Assembly: GCA_904502285.1 (NCBI GenBank)
Contig: CAJGEC010000001.1
Coordinates: 88,860 to 152,859 of the forward strand
DNA from: an uncultured Alistipes sp.
GTDB lineage: Bacteria; Bacteroidota; Bacteroidia; Bacteroidales; Rikenellaceae
Length of the DNA stretch: 64,000 bases
Direction: 5' to 3'
Positions 11,001 through 17,821 of this stretch are shown piece by piece. The number at the start of each line of letters is the position of its first letter. The stretch's first letter is position 1. A program made the translations under genes and the position numbers. Below the pieces are notes generated by a model. That model ran no database searches. It had not been told where the DNA came from and saw nothing but the letters and a program-made list of their open reading frames with translations.

Positions 11001-11190
11001 GCGCCCAGACAGGGTGATGATTAAGGGTGACAGAGTGGTCGTTGTAGATTACAAATCGGGCCGAATATGTAGTAACGACCACAAGGAACAGGTGGCTGAA
11101 TATATGGATATACTCCGACAGATGGGACGATACAGCACCATAGAGGGATATGTGTGGTATATCGCATTAGGTAAGGTTGAAGCCGTTTAA
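8017..11190 (+). CDS. addA: AddA-like UvrD/Rep helicase-nuclease
   Basis: A superfamily 1A helicase fused to a RecB-type nuclease, cytosolic, working in double-strand-break resection. All helicase motifs are visible: I ASAGSGKT (about residues 9-16), Ia VTFTNKATEEM, II IDEFQDT (about 380), III GDVKQSIYRWRGGD, IV KNYRS, V IHKAKGLERD, VI YVAITRAS (about 803). The C-terminal nuclease has HSIFERAK and VVVDYKSG (about 1010). The length of 1057 residues fits the Bacteroidota versions, shorter than Bacillus AddA. ATG 8017 is chosen because it overlaps the addB stop; an in-frame TTG at 8008 is unlikely. Confidence 0.92.
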   Translation: MKQAKILSASAGSGKTFQLALKYMCDIIAHPECYRNILAVTFTNKATEEMKSRILREIHTIAIGQQSDYIEQIVENLNMSKELVVEQAKIAQTKILHDYSRFSVLTIDRFFQRILRAFIKELSLDMNYNIELDTTMLLERSAEALVESIQKDDDIKKWLIEFAEERLENGSKWDMREDLSSLGRELFKENGAKRMSDNIDKEKLREIVSNLEQVRDHTIQKIKTLAEEAIAIMKEYGVRADQFYKSSQSFVFSFYKYAEGELKPPTATMLTATEKPEQWYTKTADGAVKCAAVALMPKLKDICSLYEVAVKQQNTAKLLKDNYRSFALLVDLKRHLTKICSDENIMVLSETKDILADFIDDSNAPFIYEKVGNRYDHYMIDEFQDTSIREWRNLLPLLREALASNKDASVFIVGDVKQSIYRWRGGDWRLLGNDAIDDLGRDNTEVKPLKKNYRSYENVVIFNNKLIASAVEQDNKFLNRHLIEARKAEKVSEETFSSLHNILSKAYSDYEQEPNKENNKGYVEVCAYDSTILDSPFINAIESAIARGYRYRDILILVRNKTHATAVANQLFAYKEAKFTSQGIAGFNIQTPDALTLEGQDITEFIVAVMRLATLSQCDIERGVFNRFLGLPFDAQFSEEEVAFFSHIAHLSPMEAFEAIVSRYALNNRKEDIAFLQAMYEQVVSFSTTNIADINHYLIWWEERGKNESVSVEMTDDTIEITTIHKAKGLERDVVIIPYAVWDMSPKPILKPIVWASADAKGENELASIGDFPVIYGSKMMESAFAEDYYKELIMNHVDGVNLLYVAITRASKELYMYVPTRLNTNSNSENITSTAPLILEATKKICPLPETIINEDKIEQLRYTYGVPTEFNSESKKRGEVEELLLDEYTSTTPSIKVRYPAQRQIDEDLSKSTESMTRGIILHSIFERAKSMQDIKSAIDNMVLNCTIDVSEAEQLERNINEMCNNSIVAEWFDGSWDDIKCESGIIFNGTTKRPDRVMIKGDRVVVVDYKSGRICSNDHKEQVAEYMDILRQMGRYSTIEGYVWYIALGKVEAV

Positions 11191-11208
11191 TTATATTTTG
11201 TATCTTTG
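11177..11208 (+). promoter_or_regulatory. Promoter placed 9 bp before the ABC exporter start
   Basis: TTG at 11177-11179 and TATCTTTG at 11201-11208, spaced by 21 nt, match the Bacteroidota consensus. The ATG of the ABC exporter is at 11218, only 9 nt after the -7 element, so a transcript from here would have almost no 5' leader. The -33 part lies inside the 3' end of addA. Confidence 0.55.
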
Positions 11209-11217
11209 CAAGGTCGT

Positions 11218-12912
11218 ATGGAGAGAGAGTTTTGGAATATCATACCGCAGAGTTATCGTCGTCAGGGCATAGGTGTTGCGCTGACTATATTTTTGCGTGC
11301 CCTGCTAAACTTCGTCGGCGTGGCCATGCTACTCCCCGTCTTGATGCTCTTGCTAAACCCCGAAGGGGCTAAACCCAATGGACTTCTTGATACTATTCGC
11401 CAGGCGTTAGGCATAGATTCAGATACTAATTTCACGATTATAGTCTGTGGACTCGCCCTTTGTATCATACTACTAAAAAACATCTCGGTAATTAGGCTAT
11501 ACTCCTTCGAGCGCGACTACATATTTTCGCTTTATAAGCACCTCTCAAAGGCCCTCTATGCAACATACTATCGCCGAGGTCTTCACTTTATAAAACACTC
11601 TAACTCAACGATTTTAACGCGCAACATAAACAGTGTTTGTCTCATCTTCGTGTCGGGCTACCTGAAACCGTTTGCCACCATCCTGGGCGAAGGACTGTTG
11701 CTTGTTTTGGTGGTAGCTACCCTTGTGTGGTTCAACCCCATTGTTGCACTTTTAGCCATATCTGTCATACTACCTATAGGTACTCTTTTCTACCTACTTC
11801 TACGTCGCAATATCAATAATTTGGGCAAGCAGGAGAATGAACTTCAACGTCGAAAGAGTAGAATTGTGACTGAAACTTTTAGAGGTTATGCAGATATTGA
11901 GATAAGCGGTGCTTATGAACTGATGTCTAAGCGTTTCGACGAGGCAATGAACGATATTATATCTCTTCGAAAGCGCCACGCCACCCTCGCTATGCTACCC
12001 CAGATGTTCACCGAAACAGGCCTAATGCTTGGCCTTATTCTATTTGTTGTGGTCAATCTAATTCTTCCGAATAAAGAGGTCGCTCTTATGTTTGGAGTAT
12101 TTGCCGTGGCAACCATTCGCCTTATTCCATCGCTCAGGGCGATAATGACCAATTGGAGCACCATACGATTCAACCGTTTTACCCTTGACACACTTAAGGC
12201 GATAGAGTATGATAATCTCGAAGATGTCGAAGATTCCGATACAAGTATTAACTTTAGTGACTCTATCGAACTACGTAATATATCGTTTAAATTCGATGAC
12301 TCCGACAGCAATACCATAACCGACTTTTCGCTCTCTGTCCACAAGGGCGAGCATATCGGAATTAGGGGTGCATCGGGCATTGGCAAGACCACCCTATTTA
12401 ACATTCTACTCGGCCTCTATCGCCCTACCTCAGGAGAGATTGTTGTTGATGGCAAGAGACTGAGCGAAGCAAACATTCGCAGTTGGCAAAATAGTATTGG
12501 CTACGTGCCCCAATCGGTATTTATCACAGAGGGTAGCATTTTAGAAAATATAGTCTTTGGGCATAGTGTAGATAACATAGACTATAATCGTATTAATGAG
12601 GTTATTGAAATAGCTGACTTAAAGCGATTTGTAGATGCTCTCCCAGAGGGTATAAACACCAAGATAAGCGAGCAAGGGGAGAATCTTTCGGGTGGTCAGC
12701 GACAACGAATCGGCATTGCGAGAGCACTATATAAAAACTGCGATATCCTTCTTTTGGATGAGGCGACCTCTTCACTTGATGGCAAGACCGAAGAGAGTAT
12801 CAATACGGCCATTGAGCGACTATCAAACAGTAACAATGCGCTAACCATTATACTTATTGCACACCGCGAAACTACACTGCAATATTGCGACCGCATAATC
12901 ACTTTGGAGTAA
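11218..12912 (+). CDS. ABC exporter, fused transmembrane and ATPase domains
   Basis: A 564-residue half-transporter of the MsbA/lipid and peptide exporter type: about six membrane helices in residues 15-310, then a nucleotide-binding domain with Walker A GASGIGKTT (about 384-392), signature LSGGQRQR (about 490), Walker B LLLDEATSS (about 513) and H-loop IAHRE. All catalytic residues are present and there is no C39 peptidase domain. The start is ATG 11218, since the in-frame TTG 11206 falls inside the promoter. The stop overlaps the next start (TAATG). Substrate unknown; the following kinase-like and peptidase genes suggest a peptide or modified peptide, but a lipid-linked substrate is not excluded. 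Confidence 0.85.
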   Translation: MEREFWNIIPQSYRRQGIGVALTIFLRALLNFVGVAMLLPVLMLLLNPEGAKPNGLLDTIRQALGIDSDTNFTIIVCGLALCIILLKNISVIRLYSFERDYIFSLYKHLSKALYATYYRRGLHFIKHSNSTILTRNINSVCLIFVSGYLKPFATILGEGLLLVLVVATLVWFNPIVALLAISVILPIGTLFYLLLRRNINNLGKQENELQRRKSRIVTETFRGYADIEISGAYELMSKRFDEAMNDIISLRKRHATLAMLPQMFTETGLMLGLILFVVVNLILPNKEVALMFGVFAVATIRLIPSLRAIMTNWSTIRFNRFTLDTLKAIEYDNLEDVEDSDTSINFSDSIELRNISFKFDDSDSNTITDFSLSVHKGEHIGIRGASGIGKTTLFNILLGLYRPTSGEIVVDGKRLSEANIRSWQNSIGYVPQSVFITEGSILENIVFGHSVDNIDYNRINEVIEIADLKRFVDALPEGINTKISEQGENLSGGQRQRIGIARALYKNCDILLLDEATSSLDGKTEESINTAIERLSNSNNALTIILIAHRETTLQYCDRIITLE

Positions 12913-13796
12913 TGGAGCATAGAGAGTACATAATCGCTGATTTGCGCCTTCGTTCGGAGATTGATTTAGTAGCCTTGGGTCTTACTGGATTTAGACCATT
13001 TGAGGCTGACTGTATTGGTGTTGCAGATTGTTACATAAAGCAATTTACAGGCGACGAAAAGGACGTAATTGATACATCTATGCCCTTGGCCACATCCTAT
13101 CTTGCTGAGGCCGATGCAGATGGTACACTCTATAAAACTTCCGCTGGTTATACCTACTCAATTCACCCACGAGACAACAAGGATGAGGTCACAATCTTCG
13201 ATATCGACTGCATAACAAATACAATCAGCACTAATAGTCATCCAACAAACATAATAGACCGTTCGATACTTCGTTTCGGTATCTGGGTGATGTTTGGTGT
13301 GGTGCTGGCCCAAAACAGAGGTGTCGCAATCCACTCCTCTGCTATCGTTGCTGATGGTCGTTGCGCCATCTTCTTGGGAGAGTCGGGTACAGGTAAGAGC
13401 ACACACACGCGTCTCTGGCGAGAAAATATCGAGGGGACAAGGCTTCTCAATGACGACTCGCCAATCGTGCGAATTGTGGGGAATGAAGTCCGTGTCTATG
13501 GATCACCCTGGAGTGGCAAGACCCCTTGCTACAAGAGTGAAGTCTACCCTCTTTCGGGACTCTGTCGAATAGTTCAAGCGCCAAATAATAGGATCACGCG
13601 CCTATCGACCATTTCGGCTATTGGTGCACTCCTACCCTCTTGTCCTCCAATGTTTGCACACGATATCCAGTTACAGGATATGATTTGTAGTATCGTTGGC
13701 GAAATACTGCGCCATACACCAGCCTATAGGCTCGAATGTTTACCAGATGGTGACGCGGCTAAGTTGTCCTATAAAACGATTATGCTAAATGAGTAA
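12912..13796 (+). CDS. HPr-kinase-like P-loop protein (HprK-related)
   Basis: A 294-residue protein with no membrane helix. The first 120 residues resemble no domain I know. The C-terminal half carries an HprK/PEPCK-type P-loop, FLGESGTGKSTHTRLW (Walker A about residues 156-164), then LLNDDSPIVR (about 178-188), equivalent to the acidic pair of HPr kinase, and YGSPWSGKTP. HPr kinase phosphorylates a serine; HprK-related proteins in peptide-modification loci, such as some lasso-peptide clusters, phosphorylate precursor peptides. No HPr gene is nearby, so a peptide or small molecule is a likelier substrate (inference). It overlaps both the ABC gene and the peptidase gene, so the three are translationally coupled. 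Confidence 0.75.
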   Translation: MEHREYIIADLRLRSEIDLVALGLTGFRPFEADCIGVADCYIKQFTGDEKDVIDTSMPLATSYLAEADADGTLYKTSAGYTYSIHPRDNKDEVTIFDIDCITNTISTNSHPTNIIDRSILRFGIWVMFGVVLAQNRGVAIHSSAIVADGRCAIFLGESGTGKSTHTRLWRENIEGTRLLNDDSPIVRIVGNEVRVYGSPWSGKTPCYKSEVYPLSGLCRIVQAPNNRITRLSTISAIGALLPSCPPMFAHDIQLQDMICSIVGEILRHTPAYRLECLPDGDAAKLSYKTIMLNE

Positions 13797-14253
13797 TATT
13801 GAAGATATAACAAAGCGTAACCTTGAGTCAATTATAGATAGCAGAGAGACCTTTATTTTATCCGTCACAGGACGAAGTATGTTGCCGTTATTAGGCCGAG
13901 GTGATAGTAAAATTATATTGAGGCGCGTATCAAAAGATGAGGACATATATGGCCGAATCGCAATGTTTCGAGCGTCTAACGGGCATATCGTTATACATCG
14001 TGTGATTCGAATCGAGGGCGACGACGTTATCCTCAAGGGTGATGGCAATATCGTTCAGGAGGAGCGATGCTCAAGGAGTGAAATAATTGCAGTGGTCGAG
14101 CAGGAGCTTTATAGTAATGGAGATACAGTGGAGTGTAGATCGTGGCAGTGGAGAGTAAAAGAGCAGATTTGGTTGTCTACTCCACTCTTCATTCGTCGAT
14201 ACGTTCTAGCATTGATGCACCGTTGGTATGATAGAAAACAAAATAAAAGATAG
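13789..14253 (+). CDS. S24/S26 family peptidase-like protein
   Basis: A 154-residue protein of the LexA/signal-peptidase-like clan. It has TGRSMLPLL with the candidate nucleophile Ser at about 30, the strand IVIHRVIRI at about 65-73 where the general base would sit (His, as in archaeal/ER-type signal peptidases, in place of the bacterial Lys), and LKGDGN at about 83-88. There is no DNA-binding N-terminal domain and no obvious membrane anchor; a basic aromatic C-terminus (IRRYVLALMHRWYDRK) may be membrane-proximal. It overlaps the HprK-like gene by 8 bp and precedes ispF by 5 bp. It may process whatever the ABC exporter secretes (inference). Confidence 0.72.
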   Translation: MSNIEDITKRNLESIIDSRETFILSVTGRSMLPLLGRGDSKIILRRVSKDEDIYGRIAMFRASNGHIVIHRVIRIEGDDVILKGDGNIVQEERCSRSEIIAVVEQELYSNGDTVECRSWQWRVKEQIWLSTPLFIRRYVLALMHRWYDRKQNKR

Positions 14254-14258
14254 ATAAT

Positions 14259-14738
14259 ATGGATATACGAATTGGTTGTGGCTACGATGTTCACGCCTTG
14301 GCTGATGGCCTTCGACTGGTATTGTGTGGCGTGGAGGTTCCGCACACTAAAGGTTGCGTGGCACACTCTGACGGAGATGTTGCAATTCACGCTATTTGCG
14401 ATGCTATGCTTGGCGCTTTAGCTCTCGGAGATATCGGTAAACTATTTCCTGATAGCGATGCAAAATACAAAGGTATCGACTCGACTATTTTACTTAAAGA
14501 GGTTGTTGAAATAGTACGTTCTAAGGGTTTTAGGGTTAGTAATATAGATTGTACTATTGCTATGCAGCGACCAAAGTTGCGCCCCTATATCGACACTATG
14601 CGCGAACGGCTCGCTGAGGTCGTAGGAATCGCCATAGATCGTGTATCGGTTAAGGCTACTACCACCGAACATCTTGGTTTCGAAGGCAGAGAAGAGGGTG
14701 TTTCAACCAATGCAGTTGTGCTGCTTCTGGCGGACTAA
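14259..14738 (+). CDS. ispF: 2-C-methyl-D-erythritol 2,4-cyclodiphosphate synthase
   Basis: The fifth enzyme of the MEP isoprenoid pathway; it forms the cyclic diphosphate with loss of CMP in a cytosolic homotrimer. The 159-residue length and motifs are classical: GYDVHAL (Asp9/His11 metal ligands), the third ligand His in VAHSDGDVAIHA, ALGDIGKLFPD, and KATTTEHLGFEGREEG. It is the last gene before a strong terminator and lies 5 bp behind the S24/S26 peptidase gene, so a housekeeping isoprenoid gene shares an operon with the exporter module. Confidence 0.96.
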   Translation: MDIRIGCGYDVHALADGLRLVLCGVEVPHTKGCVAHSDGDVAIHAICDAMLGALALGDIGKLFPDSDAKYKGIDSTILLKEVVEIVRSKGFRVSNIDCTIAMQRPKLRPYIDTMRERLAEVVGIAIDRVSVKATTTEHLGFEGREEGVSTNAVVLLLAD

Positions 14739-14764
14739 AGATACCCCACACAAACAATATAAAG

Positions 14765-14801
14765 AGCTCTTGCACTATACTGTGCGAGGGCTTTTTTTTT
14801 T
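14765..14801 (+). terminator. Intrinsic terminator after ispF
   Basis: AGCTCTTGCAC (14765-14775) pairs with GTGCGAGGGCT (14782-14792) over 11 bp, two of them G-U, around the loop TATACT, followed by about ten T residues to 14801. It separates the ispF operon from the polysaccharide cluster. Confidence 0.9.
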
Positions 14802-14861
14802 AAACTTCCAACAACAATAACCAAACATCCTTTTTAGATAAATATTTTTCTATTTGTCCAC

Positions 14862-14914
14862 ATTGATTTATCAATAAAAATCACATCAAAAACGCCATAA
14901 GATACTTATGTATC
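14862..14914. promoter_or_regulatory. Two dyad sites upstream of the polysaccharide promoter
   Basis: ATTGAT-TT-ATCAAT (14862-14875) is a perfect dyad with 6-bp arms. GATAC-TTAT-GTATC (14901-14914) is a second one with 5-bp arms. Both sit 65-120 bp upstream of the -33 element, in an AT-rich 180-bp stretch (14802-14979) with no coding capacity. They could bind an activator; this is pattern recognition only. Confidence 0.3.
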
Positions 14915-14979
14915 ATACCGCAAAAAGTTCATCTTAGAGCAAGTTTTGATTTTTTATCGTGTGTAAAGATTACATTTAT

Positions 14980-15010
14980 TTGGAATAACGAAATAAATTA
15001 ACTATTTTTG
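14980..15010 (+). promoter_or_regulatory. Promoter of the polysaccharide cluster
   Basis: TTG at 14980-14982 and TATTTTTG at 15003-15010 are separated by 20 nt, a full match to the Bacteroidota consensus. Transcription would start near 15017, about 220 nt before the ugd ATG. Confidence 0.65.
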
Positions 15011-15016
15011 TAGTTG

Positions 15017-15235
15017 ATTTACACACCTTCAGCGGTGTTGTCAATCGGGATTACTGAAACCTATCGCGGGTCGTGCATAGGACAGCGCGTTGGATAAGCC
15101 AACCAAATCTCATCTGGCTCGTCATCGGGATAAATCTACCCTTGTGGCGAGGGAGGAGAGAGTATGCGCACCACAAACCCTACCCCAAAAACAGAGTAAC
15201 TGTATTACCAAAACAGGATCAATCAAACAACGAAT
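15017..15235 (+). promoter_or_regulatory. Long leader rich in inverted repeats before ugd
   Basis: About 220 nt without a convincing gene. Visible stems are ACACC/GGTGT around TTCAGC (near 15023-15038), CCTAT 15060-15064 with ATAGG 15077-15081, GTTGG 15089-15093 with CCAAC 15099-15103, and TTGTGG 15142-15147 with CCACAA 15171-15176. The C-rich tail before the ATG is unpaired. The density of stems suggests a structured 5' UTR that may control transcription elongation or translation of the cluster. I do not recognise a known riboswitch class. Confidence 0.45.
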
Positions 15236-16531
15236 ATGAAGATTGCGGTTGCCGGAACAGGATATGTTGGTCTAAGTATTGCCACCCTACTTGCGCAACA
15301 CAACGATGTTGTGGCCGTGGATGTCGTAGAGGAGAGAGTAAATCTTATCAACCAACGAATATCTCCAATTCAGGACGATTACATCGAGAAGTTTTTTAGC
15401 GAAACGCCCTTACACCTCACCGCCACACTCGACGGCAGGGAGGCCTATCGCGATGCCGACATGGTGATAATCGCCACGCCAACAAACTACGACCCAATAA
15501 AGAACTACTTCGACACACACATCATCGAGGAGGTCATCGACATCGTTTTGGAGGTAAACCCTGAGGCGACGATTATCATAAAGTCCACCATTCCCGTTGG
15601 TTATTGTCGTGGGCTCTATGCAAAATATGCTGAGCGAGGCGTAGGCCGTCTCAATCTGCTCTTCGCCCCAGAGTTCTTGCGCGAGAGCAAGGCTCTCTAC
15701 GACAACCTATACCCCTCGCGCATAATCCTTGGACTTCCCAAAGCTGAGGAGTGCAACAATGATGAGAGCAGGGCTATGGTGGCGCTTGCGGATATGGAGA
15801 GGTTGGAGACTTCGGCAAGAGAGTTTGCAACACTAATGCAACAGGGCGCTTTGAAGGAGGATATTCCAGTATTGTTTATGGGAATCACCGAGGCCGAGGC
15901 AGTAAAACTATTTGCTAACACCTACCTTGCCCTCAGAGTAAGTTACTTCAACGAGTTGGACACATACGCCGAGATGAAGGGTCTCGACTCTCGCGCCATA
16001 ATCGAGGGTGTAGGTCTCGATCCACGCATCGGCACCCACTATAACAATCCATCGTTCGGCTATGGCGGTTATTGTCTCCCTAAGGATACCAAGCAGCTCT
16101 TGGCCAACTATGAGGATGTACCACAAAATATGATGTCGGCAATTGTGGAGAGTAATCGCACACGTAAGGACTACATCGCCGACCAGGTATTACGTAAGGC
16201 GGGCTACTACGTAGGATCGAGCCAATGGGATGCCACCAAGGAGCGCGAGGTGGTCGTGGGTGTCTATCGCTTGACAATGAAGTCCAACTCCGACAACTTC
16301 CGCCAATCCTCTATTCAGGGTGTGATGAAGCGCATCAAGGCCAAGGGTGCTAAGATTATCATCTACGAGCCAACACTAAATGATGGTGCACTCTTTTTTG
16401 GCTCGGAAGTTGTGAACGACATCGCAACATTCAAACAACTGAGCAACGTAATTATCACCAACCGCTACACATCGGCCTTAGACGATGTGAAGAGCAAGGT
16501 ATATACACGCGATCTATTTGGCAGAGACTAA
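15236..16531 (+). CDS. ugd: UDP-glucose 6-dehydrogenase
   Basis: Cytosolic NAD-dependent four-electron oxidation of UDP-glucose to UDP-glucuronate. The N-terminal Rossmann motif is [10 protein letters not shown] (residues 5-14), followed by [20 protein letters not shown], and the catalytic Cys at about 280 sits in [14 protein letters not shown]. The UDP-binding C-terminal domain follows. At 431 residues it is slightly longer than the 388-residue enterobacterial enzyme. It is the first gene of the polysaccharide cluster behind the long leader and is followed by the flippase gene after 3 bp. The product would supply glucuronic acid to the repeat unit; the Ugd-type N-terminus argues against GDP-mannose dehydrogenase. 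Confidence 0.9.
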   Translation: MKIAVAGTGYVGLSIATLLAQHNDVVAVDVVEERVNLINQRISPIQDDYIEKFFSETPLHLTATLDGREAYRDADMVIIATPTNYDPIKNYFDTHIIEEVIDIVLEVNPEATIIIKSTIPVGYCRGLYAKYAERGVGRLNLLFAPEFLRESKALYDNLYPSRIILGLPKAEECNNDESRAMVALADMERLETSAREFATLMQQGALKEDIPVLFMGITEAEAVKLFANTYLALRVSYFNELDTYAEMKGLDSRAIIEGVGLDPRIGTHYNNPSFGYGGYCLPKDTKQLLANYEDVPQNMMSAIVESNRTRKDYIADQVLRKAGYYVGSSQWDATKEREVVVGVYRLTMKSNSDNFRQSSIQGVMKRIKAKGAKIIIYEPTLNDGALFFGSEVVNDIATFKQLSNVIITNRYTSALDDVKSKVYTRDLFGRD

Positions 16532-16534
16532 CGA

Positions 16535-17821
16535 ATGGAGTTAGCAACCACACTCTTCGAGAGACTTAAGCAGAGTCGCCTCTTTACCGACTCCTTCTGG
16601 GCACTGTTGGGCAGTGCCCTGGGAAAGGGCTTAGCATTCCTTTCGGGCATCATCGTAGCCCGTCTGCTCGGTAGCGAGGTCTTTGGAGAGTATGGCTTAA
16701 TTCGCACAACACTGACATACATAGCCATAGTTTCGACCTTCGGCTTTGGATATACCGCCACAAAATTTGTAGCAGAATACTCGGCTAACAAACCCGAAAA
16801 GTTACGCGGACTCATAAAGGGCATCGTAGGTATTACGCTTATTTTTAGCCTTATACTCTCACTCATCCAGGCTATCTTTGCCAAGCAGATAGCTATATTC
16901 GTTGATGCTCCGCACCTTGAGCCCACGATACGTAACTTCGCGATACTCACCATCTTCAATGCGATCACCACATCGCAAATAGCCATCCTCGCAGGACTCA
17001 AGGAGTTCAAAACTACGGCAAAGATTAATGGTATCGCTGGCCTATCGACATTCGTGCTAAGCGCGATTCTCACCTACTACCTCGGACTTAATGGTGCGTT
17101 GCTCGCCCTGCTTGCATCATTCATCGTACAGAGCATCGTAAGTATCATAGCCATTAGGCGTGCTATCGCCCAAAATAGTTTCAACGAGCAGGTTGAGCGT
17201 AAAGAATACGTCTCAATGCTCAAGTTCTCCACCCCGATAGTTCTTCAGGATTCGCTCTACGCCATAACCCACTGGACCTCGACCTATATTATCATCCTAT
17301 TGGCGGGCTATAGCGAGGTGGGTATGTTATCGGCAGCGGTAATTTGGCAGAGTATGGTGATATTCATCCCAGCGATGTTGAAGAACGTGATGTTCTCCTA
17401 CCTTGCAGTAAACACATCTTCGACCAACGACACAGGACTCGTAAAGCGTTTTTTGCAGATAAACGCCCTTTGCACTACCCTTCCAGTGGTTATCATCATA
17501 CTGCTCTCAAAGGTTATCGAAGGGGTCTACGGACCTACATTCTTGGGTTTGCAATATATCATCATCGTAGTCTGCATATCAGCAATATTTATCAGTCTTG
17601 GTGAGGTCTACACCTACGAACTTATTGCCCGCAACCGCCCTTGGATGGTCTTTATTGCTCGTCTAATTCGAGAGATAGCAACGCTCTTTGTAGCATACTT
17701 GCTCCTACTTAACGCTCAGAGTAATCAGGCTTTGACATACTCCGTCGTAGCCCTCGGCTTCAATATCATCTACACGATTGTTGTGCGAGGACTCTACAAA
17801 CACCACTGCACAAACGTATGA
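16535..17821 (+). CDS. Wzx-like polysaccharide flippase
   Basis: A 428-residue polytopic membrane protein with 12 or more predicted helices and the typical Wzx/MATE-like N-terminus: an amphipathic helix, then GSALGKGLAFLSGIIVARLLG followed by GEYGLIRT. It would move undecaprenyl-diphosphate-linked repeat units across the inner membrane. It lies between ugd and the polymerase gene and its TGA overlaps the next ATG (ATGA at 17818-17821). Wzx proteins diverge strongly, so the substrate cannot be read from sequence. Confidence 0.85.
   Translation: MELATTLFERLKQSRLFTDSFWALLGSALGKGLAFLSGIIVARLLGSEVFGEYGLIRTTLTYIAIVSTFGFGYTATKFVAEYSANKPEKLRGLIKGIVGITLIFSLILSLIQAIFAKQIAIFVDAPHLEPTIRNFAILTIFNAITTSQIAILAGLKEFKTTAKINGIAGLSTFVLSAILTYYLGLNGALLALLASFIVQSIVSIIAIRRAIAQNSFNEQVERKEYVSMLKFSTPIVLQDSLYAITHWTSTYIIILLAGYSEVGMLSAAVIWQSMVIFIPAMLKNVMFSYLAVNTSSTNDTGLVKRFLQINALCTTLPVVIIILLSKVIEGVYGPTFLGLQYIIIVVCISAIFISLGEVYTYELIARNRPWMVFIARLIREIATLFVAYLLLLNAQSNQALTYSVVALGFNIIYTIVVRGLYKHHCTNV

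Noticed and set aside
15073..15399. Open frame overlapping the leader and start of ugd
   Set aside because: The product has no domain and overlaps ugd in another frame; the region is better explained as a structured leader.
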